Source of the DNA: Bradyrhizobium nitroreducens
GTDB lineage: Bacteria; Pseudomonadota; Alphaproteobacteria; Rhizobiales; Xanthobacteraceae
Length of the DNA: 64,000 nucleotides
NCBI RefSeq assembly: GCF_002776695.1
Contig: NZ_LFJC01000003.1
Location: forward strand, 5,328,091-5,392,090
Direction of reading: 5' to 3'
The notes below the pieces were generated by a model. The model searched no databases. It worked only from the letters and a program-made list of their open reading frames with translations, and had not been told where the DNA came from. Below are positions 57,001 to 64,000 of this stretch, in pieces. The position numbers were made by a program, and so were the translations under genes. Numbering within the stretch: position 1 is the first letter of the stretch; each line of letters opens with the position of its first letter.

Positions 57001-58221
57001 TCACTCCTTCGCCTCGTCCGTCACGATGTCCCCGAGCTTCTGCCAGCGCTGGCCGTCGAACTGCACCATCTGGAACTGCTTGTTGACGCGATAGTCGGTC
57101 GGCGTGGTCGTGACCGAGATCCCGGGAAGGGTGAGATCGAGCACGACGTTCTTGAGGCTCGCTGCCTGCCGCATCACGTTCTCGCGGGTCAGATCGTCGC
57201 CACATTGCTTCAGCACCTGCACCAGGAGCTGGGCTGTGATGTAGCCATAGACGTTCAGGTTCGAATCCTTGTCGCCGTCGGGATAGTATTTCGCCATGAA
57301 GGCGAGATAGCGCTTCATGCCGGGATCGTCCTTCCATTCGGGATCGGCGGCGTCCTTGACGTAACCGACGCTGATGACGCCCTTGGAATTGTCCAGACCC
57401 GCCGGCTTCAGCACGGCGCTGAGGGAGGAGGCGTTGATGTCGATGATGTGCAGCACCTTCCAGCCGATCTCCGCGACCTTCTTGATCGCCTGGGCCGCCT
57501 GTTTCGGCGTCGTGGCGCTGAACAGCACGTCGGCACCGGCATCCTTCAACCGCAGAATCTGCGAGTCGATGGTCGGCTCGGTGATCTCGTAGGACGTCTC
57601 GGCCACGATCATTTTCGCCTTGTCGCCGAGGCCCGCCTTGAGCCCGGCGAAATAGTCCTTGCCGAGGTCGTCATTCTGGTAGAGCACGCCGATCTTCGCG
57701 TTCGGGTGGTTCTTCAACAGGTACTGCGCGTAGATCCGCCCCTCGACGAGGTAGGACGGGTTGAAGCCCATGGTCCAGGGAAAGTTCTTCGGATCGGTGA
57801 AGCGCGCCGCGCCGGTCGCCGCGAAGAGCTGCGGGATCTTCTTGGCATTGAGATATTTTTGCACGGCGACGTTCGGCGCGGTGCCGATGATCTGGAACGT
57901 CAGCAGCACCTCGTCGCTTTCGACCAGCTTGCGGGTCTGCTCCACGGTTTTCGGCGGCGAATAGGCATCGTCGTACTGGATCAGCTCGACCTTGCGGCCG
58001 TTCACGCCGCCCTCGTCGTTGATCATCTTCATATAGGCGGCCTGGGTCTTGCCGATCACGGCATAGGCCGAAGCGGGACCGCTGAGCGGCACGGTCTGCC
58101 CGACCTTGATCGCGGTGTCGGATGCTCCGACATCGTATTTCTTCTGCGCCTGCGCGGCCGAGATCGACAGCGCGAGGAGCAGCGCGGAGGCTGCGATGTG
58201 CTTGATGGAAGCGCTTGTCAT
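57001..58221 (-). CDS. ABC transporter substrate-binding protein (branched-chain amino acid/aromatic type)
   Basis: 406 residues. A signal peptide (1-25, ending AQAQ) precedes a type I periplasmic-binding fold: IKVGQTVPLSGPASAYAVIG, RKVELIQYDDAYSPPKTVEQ, ADVLFSATTPKQAAQAIKKV. The family binds branched-chain amino acids, benzoate or other small organic ligands. It is the last gene of the minus-strand IclR-CaiB-TctC cluster; no permease or ATPase gene is nearby, so it must use a transporter encoded elsewhere. Confidence 0.9.
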   Translation of the reverse strand: MTSASIKHIAASALLLALSISAAQAQKKYDVGASDTAIKVGQTVPLSGPASAYAVIGKTQAAYMKMINDEGGVNGRKVELIQYDDAYSPPKTVEQTRKLVESDEVLLTFQIIGTAPNVAVQKYLNAKKIPQLFAATGAARFTDPKNFPWTMGFNPSYLVEGRIYAQYLLKNHPNAKIGVLYQNDDLGKDYFAGLKAGLGDKAKMIVAETSYEITEPTIDSQILRLKDAGADVLFSATTPKQAAQAIKKVAEIGWKVLHIIDINASSLSAVLKPAGLDNSKGVISVGYVKDAADPEWKDDPGMKRYLAFMAKYYPDGDKDSNLNVYGYITAQLLVQVLKQCGDDLTRENVMRQAASLKNVVLDLTLPGISVTTTPTDYRVNKQFQMVQFDGQRWQKLGDIVTDEAKE

Positions 58222-58240
58222 GTCCGGTCCCTCCCGATTG

Positions 58241-59227
58241 TCATTCGCCCTTGAGACCGGCGTCGCGGATCAGCTTGGTCCACTTCTCCGTCTCGGCGTC
58301 GATGAACTGGCCGAACTCGGCCGCCGTGCCGGCACGCACTTCGAGGCCCTGTGCGGTCAGCTTGTCCTTGATCGCGGGCTCTGCGAGCGCGCGCAGGATC
58401 TCGGCCTGGAACTTGTCGACGATCGCGCGCGGCGTCGTGGCGGGCGCCATGAAGCCGTACCAGCCCGCGGCGGCCACGTTGGGGAAACCCTGCTCGCGCA
58501 GCGTGAGTGCCTGCGGATAGAGCGCGCTGCGCTCGGCCGAGGCGACGCCGAGCACGGTGAACTTGCCGCTCTGGATGTAGGGCAGGGCGGTCGGCAGCGC
58601 CGTCAGCGTGGCGTCGACGCGGCCGGCGAGCAGCTCGGTGTAGGAGGCGGCATCGCCCCGGAACGGAATGTTGAGACCCTTGACCCCGGCGTCGCGGAAC
58701 AGCAGCTCTCCGGCCAAATGCGGCTGCGAGCCGGCGCCGGGAGACGCGAAGGTCAGCCCGTCCGGTTTCGACTTGCCATAGGCGATCAACTCGGGGAGCG
58801 TCTTGAACGGCGCATCGGCGCTGATGATGAGGAACAGCGGCGCGACCACGACCATCGCAACCGGCTGCAGATCCTTGCGGTCATAAGTCAGCTTGCCGAA
58901 CAGCGCTTCGGCGGTCGCGTAGGGGGCCGCGACGTAGAGAAGGGTGTAGCCGTCGCCCGGCGCATGGGCGACCATGTCGTTGGCGATGCGGGTGCCGGCA
59001 CCCGGCTTGTTCTCGACGATGAACTGCTGACGCAGGCTGCGGCCGAACTCCTCGGCCAGGAGGCGCAGCGAGATGTCGTTGGAGCCGCCGGGCCCATAGG
59101 GCGAGATCAGCCGCACCAGGCGCGTCGGCCATGCATCTTCGGCCTGGGCCGTCAGGCCCGAGCCGGCAGCGAGGCCACCTGCGAGCGTGCCCAGCAGAGT
59201 TCGGCGTGTGACCTTGAATGATGTCAC
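58241..59227 (-). CDS. TctC/Bug-family periplasmic binding protein
   Basis: 328 residues. The Tat/Sec-type N-terminus TSFKVTRRTLLGTLAGGLAA (twin Arg) is followed by the Bug fold: LVRLISPYGPGGSNDISLRL, QQFIVENKPGAGTRIANDMV, LPELIAYGKSKPDGLTFASP. Bug proteins bind carboxylates and feed TctAB membrane units; no tctA/tctB is in the window, so it is an orphan receptor. It lies 19 bp upstream of the ABC-type binding-protein gene. Confidence 0.92.
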   Translation of the reverse strand: MTSFKVTRRTLLGTLAGGLAAGSGLTAQAEDAWPTRLVRLISPYGPGGSNDISLRLLAEEFGRSLRQQFIVENKPGAGTRIANDMVAHAPGDGYTLLYVAAPYATAEALFGKLTYDRKDLQPVAMVVVAPLFLIISADAPFKTLPELIAYGKSKPDGLTFASPGAGSQPHLAGELLFRDAGVKGLNIPFRGDAASYTELLAGRVDATLTALPTALPYIQSGKFTVLGVASAERSALYPQALTLREQGFPNVAAAGWYGFMAPATTPRAIVDKFQAEILRALAEPAIKDKLTAQGLEVRAGTAAEFGQFIDAETEKWTKLIRDAGLKGE

Positions 59228-59278
59228 TGTCTTGTCCTCCCTGTTTTCTTGTCTGTTTTTTTGGTTGTCTTGTTGCGT

Positions 59279-60475
59279 TCAGATCACCTTTCGCTCGGTG
59301 AGCCTTTCGACCTCCTGGTCGGAAAGGCCGAGCCAATCCCGAAACACCTCGTCATTGTCCTGGCCGACGTCGCCGGCGGCGTGGCGCATTTGCGCGGGAT
59401 CATTGGTGAAGCGCGGGACGACATTGGTCATGGCAACCGTGCCGAAGTCCCGGTCGGGGACGCGGGTGATGACCTCGCGCGCTTTCACCTGCGGATCGCC
59501 GGCGATCTGGTCGATCGCATAGATCGGGGCGAGTGTGCCCTGCGCGGCATTGAATCGCGCGAGGACCTCGTCGAGGGGATGGGCGGCGCACCAGCGGGCG
59601 AAGATGCTGTTGAGCTCGGAAGCGTGCGCGACGCGCCGGTCGTTGCTGGCGAAGCGCGGATCGGTGATCAGGTCGGGCCGCTCGATTGCCCGGCAGTTCG
59701 CCGCAAAGAGGGCGTTGGTCGAGCCCGCCAGCGTCACCCAGTGATCGTCGCTGGTGCGGAACACGGCGGCCGGCGCCGAATAGCCGTTGGAATTGCCGAT
59801 GCGGCTGCGAACGGTGCCGAGCTGATCGTGCTCGATGGCGAGCACGTCGAGCAGGCGGAAGGTCGCCTCGGTGAGCGAGAGATCGATCTCCTCGCCGGGC
59901 GCATCGGGATCGCGCGCCCGTTTCCACAGCGCCGCGAGCACGCCGACGGCACCGAAAAGGCCGCCGATCGAATCTCCGATCGGGTATCCCGGATGGGTCG
60001 GCTCGCCGTCGCTTTCCCCCGTAATGTAGGTGAGCCCGCCCATGGCCTCGAAGATGCGGGCAAAGCCGGGCCGCTCGCGATAGGGCCCATCCTGCCCGAA
60101 GGCGGTGGCGCGCAGAATCACGAGGCGCGGCTGGATCGACCACAGCACCTCCTTCGACAGGCCCCAGCGATCGAGCGTACCCGGACGGAAATTCTCGATC
60201 AGCACGTCGAAGCGCGGAAGCAGCTGCTTGAACAGCGCAAGTCCTTCCCCAGTGCGCAGATCGAGCGTGGCAAACTTCTTGTTGCGGTTGGCGGCCTTCC
60301 ACCACAGCGGCTTGCCGTTCTTGAACGGCGGGAACGACCGCACCCCGTCGCCGGTCCCGGGCATCTCGACCTTGAGCACCTCGGCGCCATAGTCGGCGAG
60401 CAGCGTCGCGGCAAAGGGCGCGGCGATGATCGTCGCGATGTCGAGAACTCTCAAACCTTCCAGCGGCCCAGCCAT
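59279..60475 (-). CDS. CaiB/BaiF family CoA-transferase
   Basis: 398 residues of type III CoA-transferase. N-terminal GPLEGLRVLDIATIIAAPFA and YGAEVLKVEMPGTGD carry the CoA-binding start. NRNKKFATLDLRTGEGLALF and the central ENFRPGTLDRWGLS match the domain around the catalytic Asp. IYAIDQIAGDPQVKAREVIT and the C-terminal LGLSDQEVERL follow. It should transfer CoA between dicarboxylic or aromatic acids. Translation is nearly coupled to IclR (1-nt gap). It suggests catabolism of a carboxylic acid imported via the two adjacent binding proteins. Confidence 0.9.
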   Translation of the reverse strand: MAGPLEGLRVLDIATIIAAPFAATLLADYGAEVLKVEMPGTGDGVRSFPPFKNGKPLWWKAANRNKKFATLDLRTGEGLALFKQLLPRFDVLIENFRPGTLDRWGLSKEVLWSIQPRLVILRATAFGQDGPYRERPGFARIFEAMGGLTYITGESDGEPTHPGYPIGDSIGGLFGAVGVLAALWKRARDPDAPGEEIDLSLTEATFRLLDVLAIEHDQLGTVRSRIGNSNGYSAPAAVFRTSDDHWVTLAGSTNALFAANCRAIERPDLITDPRFASNDRRVAHASELNSIFARWCAAHPLDEVLARFNAAQGTLAPIYAIDQIAGDPQVKAREVITRVPDRDFGTVAMTNVVPRFTNDPAQMRHAAGDVGQDNDEVFRDWLGLSDQEVERLTERKVI

Positions 60476-60476
60476 C

Positions 60477-61355
60477 TCACGTCCCGGTGTTGATCTTCTT
60501 GGTCTTGCGCGCGGGCAGCGCGGGCGTCGCTTGTCCGACGATGGCGCGGATGCTGTCGGCCAGCGCCGCAAGGCGCGGACCGATCTCACTCTCCAGCTGC
60601 CCCGGCTGCAGCCGGAAAGCAGGAATCCCACAATTGATCGAGAATGATTGTCTGGTCTCCGTGGCGTGGAACAGCGGCGCGGCGACGGCGTGGATCGAGG
60701 CCATGTACTCGCCCCAGCAGGTGCAGAAGCCGCGGCTGACGCATTGGGCAAGGCCGGCGCGGTATCTGTCCTGGAAGGCCGACCAGAGCTCGGAATCTTC
60801 CGCGGCGATGCGCCGCTCCAGCCGCGCCGCGTCGGGCGGGGGCAGGGTCGATGCTGCGGCGCGGCCCATGGCCGTCATCACGACCGGAATGGGCATGCCG
60901 ATGTCGGGCGCGTGCGGGCCGACATCACCGGACCGCGCCGTCTCCACATAGATCATCGACGTCGCATCGAGCAGTCCGATCGAGACGGTGCCGCGCACGC
61001 TTTGCGCCAGCTCCTGCATCATGGGCCGCGCGAACTGGCGGAATTGCAGATCGGCGAGCAGCGGGTGCGCCAGCCGCAGGGCGCGCGCACCGACATGATA
61101 CTTCGCCCGCGCGGGGTCGTAGCGGAGGTAGCCGAGCTCCGCGAGCGTGTGCGTCAGCCGCGCCACCGTTGGCCGCGGGATGCCGGTCAGCGTCGACAGC
61201 TCCATGTTGCCGAGCAACGTGCTGCCTGCCTTGAAGGCTTCGAGCACCACGAGACCCTTTGCCAGCGTGGTGGCGAACGCCGCGTCGTCAGCACTTTCCG
61301 CGAGAACCGCGGCGGCGGAGGTGGGGTGAGGTGATCTGGATGGAGGACGAGCCAT
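60477..61355 (-). CDS. IclR-family transcriptional regulator
   Basis: 292 residues. The N-terminal winged helix (about 28-90: TTLAKGLVVLEAFKAGSTLL, STLTGIPRPTVARLTHTLAE) is followed by the IclR effector domain (LRLAHPLLADLQFRQFARPM, GTVSIGLLDATSMIYVETAR, CVSRGFCTCWGEYMASIHAV) with Cys residues as in the family. First gene of the cluster iclR-caiB-tctC-binding protein. A perfect palindrome and a half-site in the divergent spacer upstream are its likely operators. Confidence 0.92.
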   Translation of the reverse strand: MARPPSRSPHPTSAAAVLAESADDAAFATTLAKGLVVLEAFKAGSTLLGNMELSTLTGIPRPTVARLTHTLAELGYLRYDPARAKYHVGARALRLAHPLLADLQFRQFARPMMQELAQSVRGTVSIGLLDATSMIYVETARSGDVGPHAPDIGMPIPVVMTAMGRAAASTLPPPDAARLERRIAAEDSELWSAFQDRYRAGLAQCVSRGFCTCWGEYMASIHAVAAPLFHATETRQSFSINCGIPAFRLQPGQLESEIGPRLAALADSIRAIVGQATPALPARKTKKINTGT

Positions 61356-61384
61356 GCCGTCATATTCGGACGAGTGGCCGATGA

Positions 61385-61434
61385 TTGTCCAATAGATTCA
61401 CGAAGTGGCGATTATTTGTCCAATATGTGGACAA
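61385..61434. promoter_or_regulatory. IclR-type palindromic operator and half-site
   Basis: TTGTCCA-ATATG-TGGACAA (61416-61434) is a perfect 7-bp inverted repeat with 5-bp spacer. Half-site TTGTCCAATA recurs at 61385-61394, 31 bp away (three helical turns). It lies just upstream of iclR (ATG at 61355) on the minus strand and in front of the divergent membrane-protein gene. Confidence 0.65.
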
Positions 61435-61567
61435 GCTGAAGAGCAGCGTCTTGCTGTGGGCCGCACATCAAGACCACCCGACCGCACGGATTTTTGTCGC
61501 GATTCTCTGGCGTGTTGTGACAGGATTGTTACGGCGAAATGTCAGATCGATTACAGCGGAGCGGTTC

Positions 61568-62410
61568 ATGTTGCAGTGGCAGGCGCGGTCAAATCCCCTC
61601 GCGTGGTGGTGGGGCTCACTGACGCTTGTGAGCGGCGCCAACATCCTCGTCTGGTTCATGCTGTACCGCGAGTTCTATCCGATACCTTCGGGCAGCCACG
61701 GCGGCGCTTCGGATATCGGGCTGATGTTCCTGCTGTGCGCCGGCTATGTGTTCGGCTGCGCGTTCCGCTCGGTGTTGCCGCGCGCCGACGTGCAGCGCAT
61801 CTGCCTGTTCGACACCTGGCTGTCGAGCGTCGTGGTCGGCCGCACGGTGGCGACCGTGGCCGAGCTCTGCTTCGTCGCGCAATGGGCCATCATCCTGCAT
61901 CAGCTCGGCAAGATGACGGGCGCCGAGACCGCGGTGAACATCGCGCTCTTGATCGTGCCCATCATCATCATCGCGGAGTGTTTCTCCTGGTACGCGGTGG
62001 TGACGACCAACTTCCTCTTCAACGCGATCGAGAACTCGCTGTGGGCGGTGACGTTCTTCCTCGCCGGCATCGCGCTGTGCCGCCTGATGCCGGAATTCCA
62101 GGGCGTGGTGCGCTGGGCGCTGACCGCGGGCATCGTCGGCATTGCCTGCTTCCTCGCCTTCCTCGTCACCGTCGACGTGCCGATGTATCTCAGCCGCTGG
62201 CGGGCAGGGCACGCCGAAGGCAACACGTTCCTCGGCTTCCTCGAGGGCCTGCATGACGTCTCGACGCGCTGGGTCGTGACCCACGACATCGCGCATTGGA
62301 AGGGCGAGCTGACCTGGATGTTCCTGTATTTCAGCGCCGCGGTGTGGTCGAGCCTGGCGCTCTGCGCGCTCTATGCGATGGAAGGCTATCTGGCGCTGTA
62401 TCTGGCGTGA
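61568..62410 (+). CDS. Seven-helix membrane protein, unknown
   Basis: 280 residues from the ATG at 61568, with GGAG seven bases upstream; a TTG-started frame from 61385 would overlap the operator region and is not used. About seven membrane helices are visible: WWGSLTLVSGANILVWFMLY, GLMFLLCAGYVFGCAFRSVL, TVATVAELCFVAQWAIILH, IALLIVPIIIIAECFSWYAV, LWAVTFFLAGIALCRLM, GIVGIACFLAFLVTVDV and FSAAVWSSLALCALYAM. Charged loops near the middle contain His residues (GLHDVSTRWVVTHDIAHWKG). No family recognised. Divergent from the IclR cluster. Confidence 0.75.
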   Translation: MLQWQARSNPLAWWWGSLTLVSGANILVWFMLYREFYPIPSGSHGGASDIGLMFLLCAGYVFGCAFRSVLPRADVQRICLFDTWLSSVVVGRTVATVAELCFVAQWAIILHQLGKMTGAETAVNIALLIVPIIIIAECFSWYAVVTTNFLFNAIENSLWAVTFFLAGIALCRLMPEFQGVVRWALTAGIVGIACFLAFLVTVDVPMYLSRWRAGHAEGNTFLGFLEGLHDVSTRWVVTHDIAHWKGELTWMFLYFSAAVWSSLALCALYAMEGYLALYLA

Positions 62411-62414
62411 GCGG

Positions 62415-63626
62415 TTACTTCCCCACCAGGCTGCACTTGCTGCGGTCGAGCGGACGGAAGGCCTGGTCGGGCGGGATCGTTGCCACCAGCTTGACGAAAT
62501 CCCACGGACCTTTGGACTCCTGGGGTGTCTTGACCTGCACCAGATAGAGATCGTGCACCATGCGCTGATCCTCGCGGATGCGGCCGTTGGGCGTGTACGC
62601 ATCGGACACCGGTGTCGCCTTCATCTTGGCCATCACGGTCACGCTGTCGTCGGAATCGGTGTCCTTGATCGCCTGTAGATAATGGCGCACGGCCGAATAG
62701 ACGCCGGCCTGGATCTGCGAGGGCATGGCCTTGCGGCGCGCATAGAAGGCGTCGGAGAATTTTCGCGCGGCCGGTGAGACGTCCTCGAAGAACGAGGTGA
62801 CGATGAGGTCGCCGCGGGTTGCCTTCAAGCCGACCGACTCGATATCGACGTTCTGGAACGACATCGGCACGATCTTGATGCCTTGATCGGCGAGGCCGAA
62901 CTCCTCGGCCTGCTTGATCGCGGTGGCGTTGTCGCCGGCGACGTTGATGGCGAGGATCTTGGCGCCCGACGACTGTGCCTGAAGCAGGAACGAGCTGAAA
63001 TCGGGCGTGCCGAGCTGCGCCTTGACGCTGCCGGCGACTTTGCCGCCGAGCTCGCCGATGCGCCCGCGCGCCGTCGCTTCGATCGAATGGCCGAAGGCAT
63101 AGTCGCCGGTGATGAAGAACCACGGCTCCTTGCTGGTCTGCATGATGCCCGAGACCACGGCGGTCGCGGTGGAATAGGCGTCCTGGGTCCACTGCACGCT
63201 GGTCGGCGCGCAAGCCTCGTCGGTGAGCTGATTGGCGCCGGCGCCGGAGACGAGGAAGATCTTGCCGTTGCCGCGGACGAGTTCCTGCACCGCGAGCGCG
63301 GCGCCGGAGCTGCCGCCGTCGGCAATCGCCTGGACGCCTTCGCTGAACCATTTGCGGGCGAGCGATGACGCCAGATCCGGCTTGTTCTGGTGGTCGGCCT
63401 GCAGGATCTCGATCGGCTTGCCGTTGATCCTGCCGCCGAACTCCTCCGCCGCCATCCGCGCCGCCTCGACTGAACCCGGGCCCATGGCGGTGGCGAATAC
63501 GCCGTTCATGTCGGTGAGCACGCCGATGCGGATGGCATCGCCCTTGATCTGGGCGTGTGCCGCCGGGATTGCGAGAATGAGAGTGAGTAGCAACGTCGTG
63601 ATGGATGTCGCGCGGTTGGCTGCCAT
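62415..63626 (-). CDS. ABC transporter substrate-binding protein (LivK/HmgC type)
   Basis: 403 residues. A signal peptide (1-25, ending AHAQ) precedes a type I binding fold: IRIGVLTDMNGVFATAMGPG, KPIEILQADHQNKPDLASSL, WFFITGDYAFGHSIEATARG and the C-terminal PDQAFRPLDRSKCSLVGK. It probably binds a branched-chain amino acid-like or aromatic ligand. Its neighbour upstream on the same strand is a clear paralogue, so this is a tandem pair. Confidence 0.92.
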   Translation of the reverse strand: MAANRATSITTLLLTLILAIPAAHAQIKGDAIRIGVLTDMNGVFATAMGPGSVEAARMAAEEFGGRINGKPIEILQADHQNKPDLASSLARKWFSEGVQAIADGGSSGAALAVQELVRGNGKIFLVSGAGANQLTDEACAPTSVQWTQDAYSTATAVVSGIMQTSKEPWFFITGDYAFGHSIEATARGRIGELGGKVAGSVKAQLGTPDFSSFLLQAQSSGAKILAINVAGDNATAIKQAEEFGLADQGIKIVPMSFQNVDIESVGLKATRGDLIVTSFFEDVSPAARKFSDAFYARRKAMPSQIQAGVYSAVRHYLQAIKDTDSDDSVTVMAKMKATPVSDAYTPNGRIREDQRMVHDLYLVQVKTPQESKGPWDFVKLVATIPPDQAFRPLDRSKCSLVGK

Positions 63627-63698
63627 GGCGTGTCTCGATCTTGATGGGGGCGTGTACGCGGCTGTTGCCGCAGTGGATGAAGGCGCGGTGAAGCAAGC

Positions 63699-64000
63699 CT
63701 AGTTGGCGACCTTGCAGGCGGGGTCCACGGGGCCGAAGGCCTGATCGCCGGGAATGCGCGTCAGGATCTTGTAATAGTCCCAGGGGTATTTCGATTCCGC
63801 GGGCGTCTTGACCTGCGCCAGCCAGAGATCGTGCATCATGAGGCCGTCGGCCCGCAGCTTGCCGCCGTGTGCGAAGAAATCGTCGATCGGCGTGTCGCGC
63901 ATCCTGCCCGCGACTTTGCCGGGATCGTCGGTCCCGGCTGCCTTGACGGCATTGAGATAGTGTGTGACCGCGGAATAGACGCCCGCCTGCCACATCGTGG
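63699..64000 (-). CDS. ABC transporter substrate-binding protein, C-terminal part (partial)
   Basis: The last 100 residues of a paralogue of the preceding protein: WQAGVYSAVTHYLNAVKAAG, MMHDLWLAQVKTPAESKYPW and YYKILTRIPGDQAFGPVDP with the same CKV ending. The gene runs off the window end. The stop at 63699-63701 is 72 bp upstream of the downstream copy's start codon, so both are probably co-transcribed. Confidence 0.9.
   Translation of the reverse strand, partial: TMWQAGVYSAVTHYLNAVKAAGTDDPGKVAGRMRDTPIDDFFAHGGKLRADGLMMHDLWLAQVKTPAESKYPWDYYKILTRIPGDQAFGPVDPACKVAN

Noticed and set aside
57248..57260. A GGTTCGAATCC string, like a tRNA T-loop.
   Set aside because: It lies inside the binding-protein coding sequence, and no acceptor or anticodon stems can be drawn around it.

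Overview
The window is a stretch of high-GC alphaproteobacterial chromosome. Bradyrhizobium or a close relative (Rhodopseudomonas/Nitrobacter group) is the best fit. The evidence is the gene families present: a giant growth-pole ring-like protein, a sugar-acid regulon, many ABC/TRAP-type binding proteins, EcfG-type stress promoters and CtrA-type boxes. Short palindromic repeats typical of that group are scattered between genes. I see no tRNA or rRNA genes, no phage or IS element, no CRISPR array and no plasmid functions. It reads as ordinary chromosome of a soil or plant-associated bacterium, with several unusual proteins and clear regulatory sites.

Layout. 0-5.8 kb: a stand-alone Lrp/AsnC sensor domain, a hybrid histidine kinase whose N-terminus looks like the plant ethylene receptor, thiD, and an LpxH-like phosphoesterase followed by a GT4 glycosyltransferase. 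5.8-12.4 kb: a threonine dehydratase-like enzyme, a caspase-fold protein with an Asn-rich tail, FucU/RbsD and VOC proteins, and small or acidic unknown proteins. 12.4-17.5 kb: an MFS transporter convergent with a dipeptide epimerase-like enolase, then an Mla-type lipid transport operon (STAS-MlaE, MlaF, MlaD). 17.8-24.3 kb: a 1,902-residue GPR-like protein divergent from an Hpt protein, with CtrA-type boxes between them. 24.4-28.1 kb: a [2Fe-2S] ferredoxin, a thioesterase, a ferredoxin-NADP reductase and small exported proteins. 28.3-32.3 kb: a two-component system divergent from a MipA/OmpV porin-like gene and a periplasmic protein. 32.3-40.4 kb: a complete D-glucarate/galactarate catabolic regulon (transporter, LysR, KdgD, GudD, KGSA dehydrogenase, GarD), all on the minus strand. 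40.7-50.5 kb: a GDSL hydrolase, a YbhN-type membrane protein, a YciF-like stress protein under an EcfG-type promoter, an MHYT-GGDEF-EAL protein, small membrane proteins, YdcF and a MocR regulator. 50.7-52.1 kb: a DUF1127 protein, then about 1.1 kb of stacked repeats. 52.1-56.9 kb: exported proteins, a GNAT, an atypical SDR, an outer-membrane beta-barrel and an ArsR-SRPBCC pair with an apparently leaderless promoter. 57-64 kb: an IclR-CaiB-TctC-binding protein cluster, a 7-TM unknown protein, and two tandem branched-chain-type binding proteins, the second cut by the window end.

The most rewarding items are the ethylene-receptor-like kinase with copper-ligand spacing identical to ETR1, and the GPR-like protein with nine exact-length 44-residue repeats under apparent CtrA control. 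Next are the regulatory sites readable by eye: two EcfG promoters, an IclR palindrome, a leaderless arsR promoter, and paired 11-bp direct repeats in front of mipA.
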